DNA of 64,000 bases from assembly GCF_017309955.1 (NCBI RefSeq), contig NZ_CP021247.1:2691001-2755000 (forward strand). The letters are read 5' to 3'. This DNA is from Novosphingobium sp. KA1 (GTDB taxonomy: Bacteria > Pseudomonadota > Alphaproteobacteria > Sphingomonadales > Sphingomonadaceae). Shown here in pieces: positions 31,544-40,681 of this stretch (positions are counted from its first letter, which is position 1; each line of letters opens with the position of its first letter). A program made the position numbers and the translations under genes. Under the pieces are notes generated by a model, which was not told the DNA's origin, did not search any database, and saw nothing but the letters and a program-made list of their open reading frames with translations.

Positions 31544-32143
31544 TCAGCCCGGAATGTGTTTGCCCGGCGTGTGTTGGCCCGGCGTGTGTTGGCCAAGCAT
31601 GGCGGCGCCGAGCAGGAGCAGCAGCTTGACGTCGATGGCATAACCGGCCTGGCGCCACTGGGCGATACGGTGCGCGATGTCCGCAAGCGGAACCCGGTGG
31701 ACCACGATATTCTCGCTGTCGACGCCGCCGCCTTCGCCGACTTTTGCCAGATCGTGCGCACGGAACAGGGTGAAGCTCTCGCTGACCATGCCGGGCGAGG
31801 AGTAGAACTCGCCGAGGTCCTCCATCCGGCCTGCGTGGTAGCCGGTCTCCTCTTCAAGTTCGCGCGCGGCGGCGACACTGGCCGCTTCGTCCGCCACGTC
31901 TTCATGATCGCCGACAAGCCCGGCGGGCAGTTCGATGCAGCGCTTGCCAAGCGGCACGCGGTACTGGTCGACAAGGATGACGTGGTCTTCAGCGTCCACC
32001 GCGAGGATCACCGCAGCGCGGATGCCGCGCGCGCGGCTGACGTATTCCCAGCGTCCCCGGGTGCGGGCGGTGATGAACTTGCCCTGCCACATGACCTCGT
32101 CGGGCGCATCGGCATCGGGCGGCAATTGGGTCAATTCGCTCAT
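31544..32143 (-). CDS. Nudix hydrolase, ADP-ribose pyrophosphatase-like
   Basis: A 199-residue Nudix enzyme. The Nudix box is present (E-x7-RELEEETG within DEAASVAAARELEEETG) after ELPAGLVGD, with a slightly longer spacing than the standard G-x5-E. The layout with an N-terminal strand pair (WQGKFITARTRGRWEYVSR) and FYSSPGMVSESFTLF resembles ADP-ribose pyrophosphatases. The ATG overlaps the stop of the upstream TPM gene as ATGA. The C-terminus ends in an odd repeat (GQHTPGQHTPGKHIPG) encoded by a 15-bp tandem repeat. The nucleotide substrate is inferred from the family only. Confidence 0.87.
   Translation of the reverse strand: MSELTQLPPDADAPDEVMWQGKFITARTRGRWEYVSRARGIRAAVILAVDAEDHVILVDQYRVPLGKRCIELPAGLVGDHEDVADEAASVAAARELEEETGYHAGRMEDLGEFYSSPGMVSESFTLFRAHDLAKVGEGGGVDSENIVVHRVPLADIAHRIAQWRQAGYAIDVKLLLLLGAAMLGQHTPGQHTPGKHIPG
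31550..31594. repeat. 15-bp tandem repeat, three units, in the C-terminal tail of the Nudix gene
   Basis: Units at 31550-31564, 31565-31579 and 31580-31594 (CGGCGTGTGTTGGCC and a diverged copy) encode repeated GQHTP in the minus-strand frame. Copy-number change would lengthen the tail without a frameshift. Confidence 0.75.
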
Positions 32144-32823
32144 ACTTCGATCAGCCTGTCGGGAAGTTCGTTGATGTCGTTGTCGTCGCGGGGGAAGTGG
32201 CGGGCGAGGATCGCGCCGACCTTGCCCACCGCCACGACCATGCCGTCGGCCACGCGGCCCTCGCGCACGGGGGCGAGCAGGGCGCTCATGACCTCGCCCC
32301 AGACTTCGGGATCGACCTTGGCGGCGATGGCGCGGTCGGCCACGATCTCGGCGCGGTGTTCGCGCATCGAGAGGTAGATGAGGATGCCGGTGCGCCCGGT
32401 GGTGCGCTGCTCGGCACCGATACGGAAGGCGCGCAGGGCATGGGCGTGGACCCGCATGGTCTTGACCGGCCCCGGCACCAGCCAGAACTTGAGCGGCGGC
32501 CAGAGTTGCAGGGCCAGCATCGCCCCGAACTTGATCGCGGCAACCCCGGCGGCAAGGCCGACGATCATGCGCGGGGTCCACTCATGACCCCAGTCGGCCA
32601 GTACCTGCTCGTAGAGGCCCATGTAGAACCCCGGGGCGATCACCAGCGCGCCAAGGGCAAGGAAGGCGACCACCACGCTCCAGGCCAGCGCCACGTCGGT
32701 ATAGCCGTCCGAACAGTCGGCCAGCACGGTGACGATCTCGCCGGAGCTGTGCATTTCGGCCTCGGCAACCGCGGCGCTGATGCGGGCGTGGTCTTCGGGC
32801 GAAAGGTAGATGGGGGCAGGCAT
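32140..32823 (-). CDS. TPM-domain membrane protein
   Basis: A 227-residue protein. The N-terminal part (YLSPEDHARISAAVAEAEMH, then SSGEIVTVLADCSDGY) starts a TPM fold that is interrupted by two hydrophobic segments (about 45-70 and 88-110) and completed by a C-terminal half (IGAEQRTTGRTGILIYLSMR ... VADGMVVAVGKVGAILARHF). TPM domains occur in photosystem repair and in YgcG-type bacterial membrane proteins. It lies between the YgcG-like gene and the Nudix gene in one operon and overlaps the latter. Molecular function unknown. Confidence 0.78.
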   Translation of the reverse strand: MPAPIYLSPEDHARISAAVAEAEMHSSGEIVTVLADCSDGYTDVALAWSVVVAFLALGALVIAPGFYMGLYEQVLADWGHEWTPRMIVGLAAGVAAIKFGAMLALQLWPPLKFWLVPGPVKTMRVHAHALRAFRIGAEQRTTGRTGILIYLSMREHRAEIVADRAIAAKVDPEVWGEVMSALLAPVREGRVADGMVVAVGKVGAILARHFPRDDNDINELPDRLIEV

Positions 32824-32837
32824 CGTGTCTCTCTCCT

Positions 32838-33662
32838 CTACCAGCTGCCGCTCGCGCCGCCGCCGCCGAAGCTGCCGCCGCCGCCCGAGAAACCGCCACC
32901 GCCGCCGAAGCCGCCGCCTCCGCCTCCGCCGAAGCCGCCGCCACCCCAGCGGTCGTCGTCGTCATCGTGGCCGAAGGGGCCGGGCATCCAGATGATCGGC
33001 CCGCCAAGCCCGCTGCGCCGCCGTCCGCCGCCGCGCGCCTCGTTGACCATCGGCATGACCACGAAAAACACGATGATGAGGATGAAGATCACGGTGCCGA
33101 TCGGGAAGCCGCCCTTCTGCGGCTTGCGCGCCTTGTCCGCGTCCGCCGCCACCTTGCGCGCCTGATCGGGGGGCAGGGTGAGCTGCTGGATCAGCGCGTC
33201 GGCGCCGGCCTCGATGCCGCCGGGATAGTCGTCCGCCTTGAAGCGGGGCAGGATCTGGTTGTTGATGATGAGGAACGAGAGGCCGTCGGTGATGATCGGT
33301 TCCAGGCCGTAGCCGGCCTCGATCCGCACCTTGCGTTCGTTGGGCGCGACGATCAGCAGGGCGCCGGTGTTCTTGTCCTTCTCGCCGATCCCCCAGGCGC
33401 GGCCGAGCTGGTAGCCGTAGTCGGAGATATCGTAGCCCTGCAGGCTGGGCAGGGTGACGACCACCAGCTGGCGGCCGGAGTTCTTCTCCAGCGCCGCCAG
33501 CTTCTGGGTCAGCTGCGCTTCCTGTTGCGGATTGAGCAGGTCGGCATCGTCGACGACCTGCCCGGTCAGCTTGGGGAAGGTGGGCTCGGCCGCTGCCTGC
33601 TGGGCAAGCAGCGTGCCGAACGCCAGAAGGACGGCCGCAACAACGGCGCGAAGAAGTTTCAC
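32838..33662 (-). CDS. YgcG-family TPM-domain protein with Gly-rich tail
   Basis: A 274-residue exported protein: signal peptide (LLRAVVAAVLLAFGTLLA, cleavage near AAAEP), a TPM domain (about 32-160: LTGQVVDDADLLNPQQEAQL, RQLVVVTLPSLQGYD, GALLIVAPNERKVRIEAGYG), a transmembrane helix (FPIGTVIFILIIVFFVVM, about 190-210), then an Arg/Asp segment and a long Gly-rich tail. This is the usual architecture of proteins paired with LemA, whose gene ends four bases upstream. The role is probably in envelope homeostasis, but it is not established. Confidence 0.87.
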   Translation of the reverse strand: MKLLRAVVAAVLLAFGTLLAQQAAAEPTFPKLTGQVVDDADLLNPQQEAQLTQKLAALEKNSGRQLVVVTLPSLQGYDISDYGYQLGRAWGIGEKDKNTGALLIVAPNERKVRIEAGYGLEPIITDGLSFLIINNQILPRFKADDYPGGIEAGADALIQQLTLPPDQARKVAADADKARKPQKGGFPIGTVIFILIIVFFVVMPMVNEARGGGRRRSGLGGPIIWMPGPFGHDDDDDRWGGGGFGGGGGGGFGGGGGFSGGGGSFGGGGASGSW

Positions 33663-33666
33663 CGGA

Positions 33667-34284
33667 TTACATCTTGCCTTCGAGGCTGGGCGCCACTTCC
33701 GCGCCCGGCGTCGTCGCCTGGTAGGGCACCAGCGGGTCCGCGCCGCGCAGCTTGGCGCCGATCATCGTCGGGAACGTGCGGACTTCGGTGTTGTAGTCCT
33801 GCACGGCGGAATTGTAGTCGCGCACCGAGATGCGGATGCGGTTTTCCTGACCCTCGAGCTGGGTCTGGAGCATCTGGTAGTTCACGATCGACTTGAGCTC
33901 GGGATACTGCTCGACGCTGACCAGCAGGCGCGAGAGGCTCTGGCCGAGCTGGCCCTGCGCGGCCTGGAACTGCTGCATCTTGGCCGGATCATTGAGATCG
34001 TTCGCGGTCAGCTGGATCGAGGTGGCCTTGGCGCGCGCCTCCACCACGCCGGTGAGGATGTCCTTCTCCTGCGTTGCCGCGCCCTTGGCCACGGCGGCAA
34101 GGTTGGGCACGAGGTTGGCGCGTTCCTGGAAGGCGGCCTGCACGTCGGCCCACTTGGCCTTGGCGGCTTCCTGCTTGGTGGGCACCGAGTTGAAGCCGCA
34201 GCCGGCCAGCGAGAGCGCCGCGCCGAAGATGAGGGCGTTGCGGGCGGCGTTGCGGCCGGGGCGCGCAGCGGGGGAAAGGGTCAT
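33667..34284 (-). CDS. lemA: LemA-family lipoprotein
   Basis: A 205-residue LemA protein. The N-terminus carries a lipobox (LSLAGC), so lipidation is likely in place of the single helix of classical LemA. The helical domain shows family blocks: WADVQAAFQERANLVPNLAA, QGQLGQSLSRLLVSVEQYPE, LQTQLEGQENRIRISVRDYN and VRTFPTMIGAKL. ATG 34284 has AGGAGG nine bases upstream, which fixes the start. It heads the LemA-TPM-TPM-Nudix-zinc operon. LemA proteins are linked to envelope stress and membrane quality control, but the mechanism is unknown. Confidence 0.9.
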   Translation of the reverse strand: MTLSPAARPGRNAARNALIFGAALSLAGCGFNSVPTKQEAAKAKWADVQAAFQERANLVPNLAAVAKGAATQEKDILTGVVEARAKATSIQLTANDLNDPAKMQQFQAAQGQLGQSLSRLLVSVEQYPELKSIVNYQMLQTQLEGQENRIRISVRDYNSAVQDYNTEVRTFPTMIGAKLRGADPLVPYQATTPGAEVAPSLEGKM

Positions 34285-34510
34285 GCGGGGCAAACCTCCT
34301 GATGGACACGAAGTCCGGGCGGGCCGAAAGCGGCCTCGTCCTGTCCTGCCCGCATAGATAGCAGTGCACGGTGCCGGTTCAAGGACAGTCCCTGCATGGA
34401 ACATTGCGCCGCAACCGATTGTTACGAAAGGGCCAATGTGGCAACACCGCAGCCACGCGACGCGGCAACCGGCGCACCGGCCGGAAAAACGACCAAGGGA
34501 CAAGCGGACA

Positions 34511-34933
34511 ATGCTTCAGGAATTCAAGACTTTCATCGCGCGTGGCAACGTGCTCGACCTCGCCGTCGGTGTGATCATCGGCGCGGCTTTCGGCAAGATC
34601 GTCGCCTCGCTGACCGACGACGTGATCATGCCGTTCATCGGCCTCATCACCGGCGGCATCGACTTCAGCAACAAGTTCGTGGTGCTGGGCACGATTCCGG
34701 CGGGCTACACCGGGCCGATGACTTACGCGGCGCTCAAGGCCGCGGGCGTTGCCATGTTCGGTTACGGCGCCTTCATCACCGCCGTCATCAACTTCCTGAT
34801 CCTGGCCTTCGTGATCTTCCTCATCGTGCGCCAGGCCAATCGCCTGCTGCCCAAGAAGGAAGCCCCGGCAGCGCCGGCCGGTCCCACCGAAGTGGAACTG
34901 CTGGCGGAAATCCGCGACGCCCTGAAGAAGTGA
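34511..34933 (+). CDS. mscL: Large-conductance mechanosensitive channel
   Basis: A 140-residue MscL. The amphipathic N-terminal helix and TM1 ([20 protein letters not shown], then [20 protein letters not shown]) are conserved, TM2 is [20 protein letters not shown], and the cytosolic helical bundle is at the C-terminus ([16 protein letters not shown]). It opens under extreme membrane tension to release solutes during hypo-osmotic shock. The length is normal. It is divergent from the LemA operon, and a strong terminator follows, isolating it from ssrA. Confidence 0.96.
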   Translation: MLQEFKTFIARGNVLDLAVGVIIGAAFGKIVASLTDDVIMPFIGLITGGIDFSNKFVVLGTIPAGYTGPMTYAALKAAGVAMFGYGAFITAVINFLILAFVIFLIVRQANRLLPKKEAPAAPAGPTEVELLAEIRDALKK

Positions 34934-34965
34934 AGTTTTCGGGGAAACCCGTCAAAAAAAAAGCA

Positions 34966-34995
34966 GGGGGAGGGCGCAGGCTCTCCCCCTTTTCT
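34966..34995 (+). terminator. Rho-independent terminator after mscL
   Basis: GGGGGAG (34966-34972) pairs with CTCCCCC (34983-34989) across a ten-base loop, followed by a T-rich run. It lies about 33 bp after the mscL stop. Confidence 0.85.
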
Positions 34996-35021
34996 TTTGC
35001 GGCGCACGCCCTATATGGGTC

Positions 35022-35395
35022 GGTGCCGGCTTGCCGGATATGATGATAAACTGCGCCGTTCAATAGGCACAGCGGACCCGGGGGCGGTACCCGGCGGCTC
35101 CACCATCACCCGTCCCTTCATTGGGGCAACCCTGTTGTCGCAGGGGTGATGACGGGGCCGAACTAGGATCGACGTGTGTTGAAAAGCGGTGTTTTCATTC
35201 GGGCTGAGTAACCCGTTCAAGGCTCAAAACTCACAAGTGCCAACGACAACGAAGCACTCGCTCTCGCCGCGTAATTCTAGGACCTAACGGTCTGAAGTTA
35301 CAAAGCTAAAGCGCGGTTGGACCCACCGGGCAACAGAAGGGATACCAGGGGCTGGGGGCGAGCCTTGCAACAGAATCGCCCTACCTACCCCCGAA
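35022..35395 (+). ncRNA. ssrA: Circularly permuted two-piece tmRNA
   Basis: tmRNA rescues stalled ribosomes and adds a degradation tag. The 3' (acceptor) piece comes first and ends with encoded CCA at 35103-35105; the coding piece starts at 35154. The acceptor stem closes across the permutation: GGGGCCG (35154-35160) pairs with CGGCTCC (35095-35101) with one G-U. A spacer (35106-35153) would be removed. The tag frame at 35239-35274 reads ANDNEALALAA then TAA, an alphaproteobacterial-type tag ending in LAA. Outer boundaries are approximate; a CTATAT -10-like box lies at 35011-35016. Confidence 0.93.
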
Positions 35396-35405
35396 CGATC
35401 GCCGA

Positions 35406-35675
35406 TCAGGCGGCCTTGCCCGGTTTTTCGGGTTCCGGTGCGGGGTCGGCGGCCAGCCTTTGGGCCTTCTCGTACTTGATCGCATCGAGGATCTTGGCGC
35501 CCGCCATGAACACCGCGCCGGTGCAGGCGAGGAACAGCAACTTGCCGCCGAATCCCGGAAACCGCGACAGGTAAACGCTGCCGCGTTCCACCGCGCCCAG
35601 CGCGAGCGCGTAGATGATCATGTAGGCTTCCCAGTTCGTCTTGATGACGAACAATCGGGCAATCTTGCGAAGCAT
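35406..35675 (-). CDS. Small membrane protein, 89 aa, unknown
   Basis: The protein has a basic N-terminus ([20 protein letters not shown]) and two hydrophobic segments (about 18-33 and 45-65, [17 protein letters not shown]), then a charged Pro/Glu-rich C-terminal tail. It looks like a small inner-membrane protein. ATG 35675 is chosen because AAGGAAG lies about five bases upstream; the frame extends to an ATG at 35705. It is convergent with ssrA, ending about ten bases from it. No known family was recognised. Confidence 0.65.
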   Translation of the reverse strand: MLRKIARLFVIKTNWEAYMIIYALALGAVERGSVYLSRFPGFGGKLLFLACTGAVFMAGAKILDAIKYEKAQRLAADPAPEPEKPGKAA

Positions 35676-35968
35676 GGCTTCCTTCTTCGAACTCCGCCCC
35701 AACACTCAGCACGATTGATGCAACGCCCATGCCAGTCATGGGTTCCTGGTGGACTCGATGGTTGACGAGTTCCTGCAATGTAAGCCTTTCCGACGCCATT
35801 GTAAGAGCTGCCGACGCCGCGCGCCGTGCTGGGACAGGGCCAAGGCGGCTGTTGCCAATGACGCGCGGATCGGGCATACGGACTTCCGATTCCTCCCCGG
35901 GACAGTCTTGGCGACCAACACGGATGCGCCGCGCGTTGACTTGCGCCGCGCATGGACTGCGAGGAATG

Positions 35969-38092
35969 ATGACTGACATGCTGGAACGTTCGGGCCTCCG
36001 GATCGATGCCGCCCTGGCGCGCTTCGTCGAAGAGCAGGTTCTGCCCCCCGTCGGGCTGGACGCCGCTGCCTTCTGGAGCGGCTTCGCGCGCCTCGTGGCC
36101 GAGTTTGCCCCCCGGAACCGCGCCCTGCTGGCCCGGCGCGACGACCTTCAGGCGCAGATCGATGCATGGCATCTCGCCCATGCGGGGAGGCCGATCGAGC
36201 AGGATGCCTACCAGGCTTTCCTGCGCGAGATCGGCTATCTTGTTCCCGAACCTGTGCCCTTCGTCGTCGGCACCAGGGGCGTCGATGCCGAGATCGCGAC
36301 GATGGCGGGCCCGCAACTCGTTGTCCCGGTGCTCAATGCGCGGTTCCTGCTCAATGCCGCCAATGCGCGCTGGGGCAGCCTCTACGATGCCTTCTACGGC
36401 ACCGATGCGCTCGACGCGGCGCCGGCCCAGGGCAAGGGATATGACGCGGTTCGCGGCGCGGCGGTGATCGCGGCGGGCCGTGCGTTCCTCGACAAGGCGC
36501 TGCCGCTGGCGGAAGGCTCGTGGGCGGATGTCGCCTCGATCGATGCGGCCGCGATCGACCCGGCCTGCTACGTCGGTGAGACCGACCGCGGCAGGCTCTA
36601 TCGTTCGAACGGCCTCGGCATCGAGATCGTTGTCGATCCCGCGAGCCCGGTCGGCAGCGCCGACCGGGCGGGCATTGCCGACATCGTGCTGGAAGCGGCA
36701 TTGACGACGATCGTCGACCTCGAGGATTCGGTCGCGGCGGTCGATGCCGGGGACAAGCTCATCGCCTATGCCAACTGGCTGGGGCTGATCCGCGGCGATC
36801 TGACCGAGACCTTCGAGAAGGGCGGCCGCGTGCTGACCCGTGAACTGGCGGGCGACAAGCCCGTCACCGTTAGCGGCGGCAAGACGGTGCAACTGCCGGG
36901 CCGCTCGCTGCTGTTTGTCCGCAATGTCGGCCATTTGATGACCAATCCGGCGATCCTCCTGCCCGACGGCGGCGAGATTCCCGAAGGCGTCATGGATGCC
37001 GTCCTCACCAGCGCCATCGGCAAGCAGGATGTCATGGGGCTCACCCGCTACGGCAACAGCCGCGAGGGTTCGATCTACATCGTCAAGCCGAAGATGCACG
37101 GGCCGCAGGAGTGCGCCTTCACCAATGACCTGTTCGATGCGGTCGAGGATCTGCTGGGGCTGGAGCGCCACACCATCAAGGTCGGCGTCATGGACGAGGA
37201 ACGGCGCACTTCGGCCAATCTTGCCGCCTGCATTCACGCGGTGAAGGATCGCATCGTCTTCATCAACACCGGTTTCCTCGACCGTACCGGCGACGAGATC
37301 CACACCTCGATGCGGGCCGGGCCGATGATGCGCAAGAACGCCATCAAGGGCTCGGCCTGGATCGCCGCCTACGAGAAGCGCAACGTCGCCATCGGCCTTG
37401 CGCACGGGCTGTCCGGCGTCGCGCAGATCGGCAAGGGCATGTGGGCCGCGCCCGACATGATGCGCGACATGCTTGCCCAGAAGATCGGCCACCCCAGGAC
37501 CGGCGCCAATACCGCCTGGGTGCCGTCGCCCACGGCGGCGACGCTGCATGCGATGCACTATCACGAAGTCGACGTGTTCGGCCTGCGCGGCGAGATCGCG
37601 GTCGAGGACGTGCCCGGCCTCGACCTCCTGTTGCAGGTTCCGCTGGCCGATGGCGCCAACTGGTCGGCCGAGGAGGTCCGCGAGGAACTCGACAACAATG
37701 CACAAGGCCTGCTGGGTTACGTCGTGCGCTGGATCGACCAGGGGGTTGGCTGCTCCAAGGTTCCCGACATCAACGATGTCGGACTGATGGAGGACCGGGC
37801 GACGCTGCGCATTTCCAGTCAGCACATGGCCAACTGGCTGCTGCACGGCGTCTGCAGCGAGGCGCAGGTCATGGACTCGCTGCAGCGCATGGCGGCGCGG
37901 GTCGATGCGCAGAACGCGGCCGATCCGCTCTACGAGCCGATGGCGGGCAACTGGGACAGGTCCTTCGCATTCCGCGCGGCCTGCGACCTCGTGTTCAAGG
38001 GCGCCGGGCAGCCCAATGGCTACACCGAACCGCTGCTGCATGCCTGGCGCCTGCGCAAGAAGGCGGCGGCTCCGGTTCTGGCAGACGCCTGA
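35969..38092 (+). CDS. glcB: Malate synthase G
   Basis: A 707-residue malate synthase of the monomeric G type, condensing glyoxylate with acetyl-CoA to malate (glyoxylate bypass, glycolate use). The TIM-barrel region begins around [19 protein letters not shown], with the conserved Arg/Glu/Asp blocks in [14 protein letters not shown], and [15 protein letters not shown] and [19 protein letters not shown] downstream. ATG 35969 follows GAGGA. Length is normal (about 720). The 290-bp upstream region holds no recognised gene. A hairpin with a UUCG loop follows the stop codon. Confidence 0.95.
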   Translation: MTDMLERSGLRIDAALARFVEEQVLPPVGLDAAAFWSGFARLVAEFAPRNRALLARRDDLQAQIDAWHLAHAGRPIEQDAYQAFLREIGYLVPEPVPFVVGTRGVDAEIATMAGPQLVVPVLNARFLLNAANARWGSLYDAFYGTDALDAAPAQGKGYDAVRGAAVIAAGRAFLDKALPLAEGSWADVASIDAAAIDPACYVGETDRGRLYRSNGLGIEIVVDPASPVGSADRAGIADIVLEAALTTIVDLEDSVAAVDAGDKLIAYANWLGLIRGDLTETFEKGGRVLTRELAGDKPVTVSGGKTVQLPGRSLLFVRNVGHLMTNPAILLPDGGEIPEGVMDAVLTSAIGKQDVMGLTRYGNSREGSIYIVKPKMHGPQECAFTNDLFDAVEDLLGLERHTIKVGVMDEERRTSANLAACIHAVKDRIVFINTGFLDRTGDEIHTSMRAGPMMRKNAIKGSAWIAAYEKRNVAIGLAHGLSGVAQIGKGMWAAPDMMRDMLAQKIGHPRTGANTAWVPSPTAATLHAMHYHEVDVFGLRGEIAVEDVPGLDLLLQVPLADGANWSAEEVREELDNNAQGLLGYVVRWIDQGVGCSKVPDINDVGLMEDRATLRISSQHMANWLLHGVCSEAQVMDSLQRMAARVDAQNAADPLYEPMAGNWDRSFAFRAACDLVFKGAGQPNGYTEPLLHAWRLRKKAAAPVLADA

Positions 38093-38103
38093 CGCCTGCG
38101 GCG

Positions 38104-38137
38104 ATGACGGGCCTCGCGTTCGCGCGGGCCCCGTCAT
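38104..38137 (+). terminator. Stable hairpin with UUCG loop after malate synthase G
   Basis: ATGACGGGCCTCGCG (38104-38118) pairs with CGCGGGCCCCGTCAT (38123-38137, one mismatch) around a TTCG tetraloop. A weak T-rich stretch follows. It is probably a terminator or a 3' RNA stabiliser. Confidence 0.65.
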
Positions 38138-38250
38138 TCGATTTGTCCGACAGACCTGTCCATCTTTGGTAGCATTGCACGTTCTTTAACTTACCTGTGG
38201 CATGCGTTCTGTTATTCTGACGGCCAAGGGGGCTGTGGGAGGCCGGATCC

Positions 38251-38757
38251 ATGAAAGAGCAGCGCATCTTCGCTGAGGATCGCGTTCGGGCGACAGTGCA
38301 GGCAAGGCTGCACTCGGCCGGGGTCGACAGCGAGGTCACGATTGTCGATGCCAGCGAGCGGGGGTTGCAACTGGCGATGCCGGTGGCGCTTAGGCCCGGG
38401 GAAATCGTGGAAATCGAGATCGGTGGGCAGGATCTGGCCGGATGGGTCCGCTGTCGCACCGATCAGCACTGCGACATCGTGCTGGAAGAGGCGATCGACG
38501 TGATGGCGCTTCTGGAAAGCAGCCGGGCGCCGATCACCATCACCCGGCTTGCCGAGCCGGGGGCAGGCCAGCGTCACCCGCTGGCCGTGGCCCTGGCTTC
38601 GGATGGACCGCTGCCGGCCCGCATGATGCAGGCCGCGTTCATTGTTGCACTGCTGCTGCTGGGGATTGTCGCCATCGTGCAGCTGGTGAACCTGGCGGGA
38701 GAGCCCCTGCAGACGGCGCGCATCGCGCTGGAGGGCGGCAGCGACCTTTCGCACTGA
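38251..38757 (+). CDS. PilZ-domain protein with C-terminal membrane helix
   Basis: A 168-residue protein. Residues 5-100 resemble a PilZ domain (EDRVRATVQARLHSAGVDSE, VTIVDASERGLQLAM, RPGEIVEIEIGGQDLAGWVR); the c-di-GMP-binding RxxxR and DxSxxG motifs appear weakly conserved (D-A-S-E-R-G). A membrane helix (MQAAFIVALLLLGIVAIVQL) lies at about 130-150. It could link c-di-GMP, made by cyclases such as those at 3.1 and 29.4 kb, to a membrane process; binding is uncertain because the first Arg motif is degenerate. Confidence 0.65.
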   Translation: MKEQRIFAEDRVRATVQARLHSAGVDSEVTIVDASERGLQLAMPVALRPGEIVEIEIGGQDLAGWVRCRTDQHCDIVLEEAIDVMALLESSRAPITITRLAEPGAGQRHPLAVALASDGPLPARMMQAAFIVALLLLGIVAIVQLVNLAGEPLQTARIALEGGSDLSH

Positions 38758-38812
38758 CCCCGTGCATCCGGGGGAAGCCGGACCGGCGCCGCGCCAGCGC
38801 GCGTCGGGCCGT

Positions 38813-39643
38813 TCAGTCTTTCGGTGCAGTCAGTTCGCGCGCCACTTGCACGAATTCGTCCACCGTCAGCGTTTCGGCGCGGCGCTGCGCATCGATGCCG
38901 AGGCGTTCTAGCGCCTCGATCGCGCCGGACATGCCCTTGACGCTCTGGCGCAGCATCTTGCGGCGCTGGCCGAACGCGGCCTCGGTCAGGCGTTCCAGCA
39001 CCCGCATGGAAACCCCTGCCGGTGCTTCGCCGGGCACGACGTGGACAATGGCGGACATGACCTTGGGCGGCGGGGTGAAGGCGCTGCGGTGGACTTTCAG
39101 CGCCAGCTTCGCTTTCGAGCGCCACTGCGCCAGCACCGCGAGGCGGCCATAAGCCGACGTGTTCGGCTCGGCGACGATGCGGCGGGCGACTTCCTCCTGG
39201 AACATCAGCGTCAGCGACGACCACTGCGGCGGCCATGCCTCGCCCGATAGCCAGCCGGTGAACAGCGCGGTGCCGACGTTGTAGGGCAGGTTGGAGGCAA
39301 TGTGGTAGGGCCCGTCGAACAGCGTCGCCGGGTCGATCTTCATCGCGTCGCCCTCGATGACCTTGAGCTTGCCCGGGAACGCGGCCTCGAGTTCGGCCAG
39401 CGCGGGCAGGCAGCGGCGATCCATCTCGATGGCGGTGACTTCGGCGCCGGCCCGCAGCAGCGCGCGGGTGAGGCCGCCGGGACCGGGGCCGACTTCCAGC
39501 ACCCTGGCGCCTTCGAGGCTGCCGGGGATCGCGGCGATGCGGTCGAGCAGCTGTTCGTCGAACAGGAAGTTCTGGCCGAGCGCCTTGCTGGCGGAAAGCC
39601 CGTGCCGCGCGATCACTTCGCGCAAGGGGGGCAGGGTGGTCAT
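38813..39643 (-). CDS. ksgA: 16S rRNA (adenine(1518)-N(6)/adenine(1519)-N(6))-dimethyltransferase
   Basis: A 276-residue KsgA/RsmA that dimethylates two adjacent adenines near the 3' end of 16S rRNA during 30S maturation. Motifs: [19 protein letters not shown], the SAM site [15 protein letters not shown], the acidic EMDRRC end of strand 2, and the catalytic SNLPYNVG. The ATG (39641-39643) overlaps the pdxA stop as ATGA, so the two are coupled. It is the last gene of the lptD-surA-pdxA-ksgA operon. An in-frame extension to 39862 overlaps pdxA and is not used. Confidence 0.96.
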   Translation of the reverse strand: MTTLPPLREVIARHGLSASKALGQNFLFDEQLLDRIAAIPGSLEGARVLEVGPGPGGLTRALLRAGAEVTAIEMDRRCLPALAELEAAFPGKLKVIEGDAMKIDPATLFDGPYHIASNLPYNVGTALFTGWLSGEAWPPQWSSLTLMFQEEVARRIVAEPNTSAYGRLAVLAQWRSKAKLALKVHRSAFTPPPKVMSAIVHVVPGEAPAGVSMRVLERLTEAAFGQRRKMLRQSVKGMSGAIEALERLGIDAQRRAETLTVDEFVQVARELTAPKD

Positions 39644-40674
39644 GCGGTCTGTCCTGTGGTGGCGCGGCGGGCGGCGCATTCGCCGGCCATGCGCAGCGCG
39701 GAGATCATGGCGCCGGGGCTGGCCAGGTTCTTCCCGGCGATGCCGAAGGCAGTGCCATGATCGGGTGAAGTGCGCACGATCGGCAGGCCGAGCGTGACGT
39801 TGACGCCGGCGTCGAAGTCGAGCGTCTTGATCGGGATCAGCGCCTGATCGTGATACATGCACAGCGCCACGTCGAATTTGTCGCGTTCATGTGCGGCGAA
39901 CAGCGCGTCGGCGGGGTGGGGGCCGGTGACCGCAAGCCCTTCTGCGGCGAGAGCGGCGATGGCGGGGATGATCGTGTCGATCTCCTCGCGGCCCATGCGG
40001 CCATCTTCCCCGGCATGGGGGTTGAGCCCGGTCACCGCGATGCGGGCAGCCGCAAGGCCGAAATCGCGGGCCAGCGCGCGGGCCACGATGCGCGCCTTGC
40101 GTTCGATCAGGTCGCGGGTGATCAGCCCCGGCACCTGGGTCAGTGCGACATGGACGGTCAGCGGCACGGTGCGCAGGTTCGGTCCGGCCAGCATCATCAC
40201 GGCATCGTCATGGGCGACGCCGCAGGCATCGGCGCAGAACTCGGTCTGGCCGGGCTGGGCAAAGCCGATTTCGGCGAGTCTGGACTTGGCGATCGGGCCG
40301 GTGACGATGGCGCCGGCGGCGCCGGATACCGCCAGTGCGGTGGCCTGCGTCAGCGAATGCAGCGCGAGCCGGGCGCCGTCCGGGGTCGGCGTTCCGAAGG
40401 CGGGGGCGGCATCCTCATCGCCAAGAACCGGCAAGCCGCTGGCAAAGGCTTCGGCCGCTTCGGACGGATCGGCGATGCGGATCACGGGAAGATCGAAGCC
40501 GCGCGTGCGGGCCGCGGCGGCAAGCACGGCGCCGCCGCCAACGACCAGGAACGGGGCCAGGCCGGCATCGCCGCGCCAGCGCCAGGCTTCGGCAATCAGT
40601 TCGGGGGCGATCCCGGCGGGATCGCCCAGCGAAACGGCGAGCGGCGCCGCAGCGATGACCTTGGAGCCGCTCAC
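39640..40674 (-). CDS. pdxA: 4-hydroxythreonine-4-phosphate dehydrogenase
   Basis: A 344-residue PdxA that oxidises 4-hydroxythreonine-4-phosphate in pyridoxal phosphate synthesis. Diagnostic blocks are [32 protein letters not shown], the metal-site His residues in [26 protein letters not shown] and [17 protein letters not shown], and [20 protein letters not shown]. It begins seven bases after the surA stop and overlaps ksgA. Length is normal. Pairing with ksgA and surA is the standard proteobacterial order. Confidence 0.95.
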   Translation of the reverse strand: MSGSKVIAAAPLAVSLGDPAGIAPELIAEAWRWRGDAGLAPFLVVGGGAVLAAAARTRGFDLPVIRIADPSEAAEAFASGLPVLGDEDAAPAFGTPTPDGARLALHSLTQATALAVSGAAGAIVTGPIAKSRLAEIGFAQPGQTEFCADACGVAHDDAVMMLAGPNLRTVPLTVHVALTQVPGLITRDLIERKARIVARALARDFGLAAARIAVTGLNPHAGEDGRMGREEIDTIIPAIAALAAEGLAVTGPHPADALFAAHERDKFDVALCMYHDQALIPIKTLDFDAGVNVTLGLPIVRTSPDHGTAFGIAGKNLASPGAMISALRMAGECAARRATTGQTA

Positions 40675-40681
40675 GAGAGGA

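Noticed and set aside
35760..35830. Repeated ATTGTAAG / AATGTAAG words before malate synthase G as a possible regulator site
   Set aside because: The two words are direct and imperfect, with no symmetry or spacing that supports an operator.
35749..35976. Small plus-strand frame with several Cys upstream of malate synthase G
   Set aside because: It has no ribosome site, its Arg-rich composition fits non-coding GC-rich DNA, and it overlaps the well-supported malate synthase start.
35284..35979. Minus-strand frame of 231 codons across ssrA and the malate synthase leader
   Set aside because: It runs through the tmRNA and the better supported 89-residue gene and has no protein-like features.
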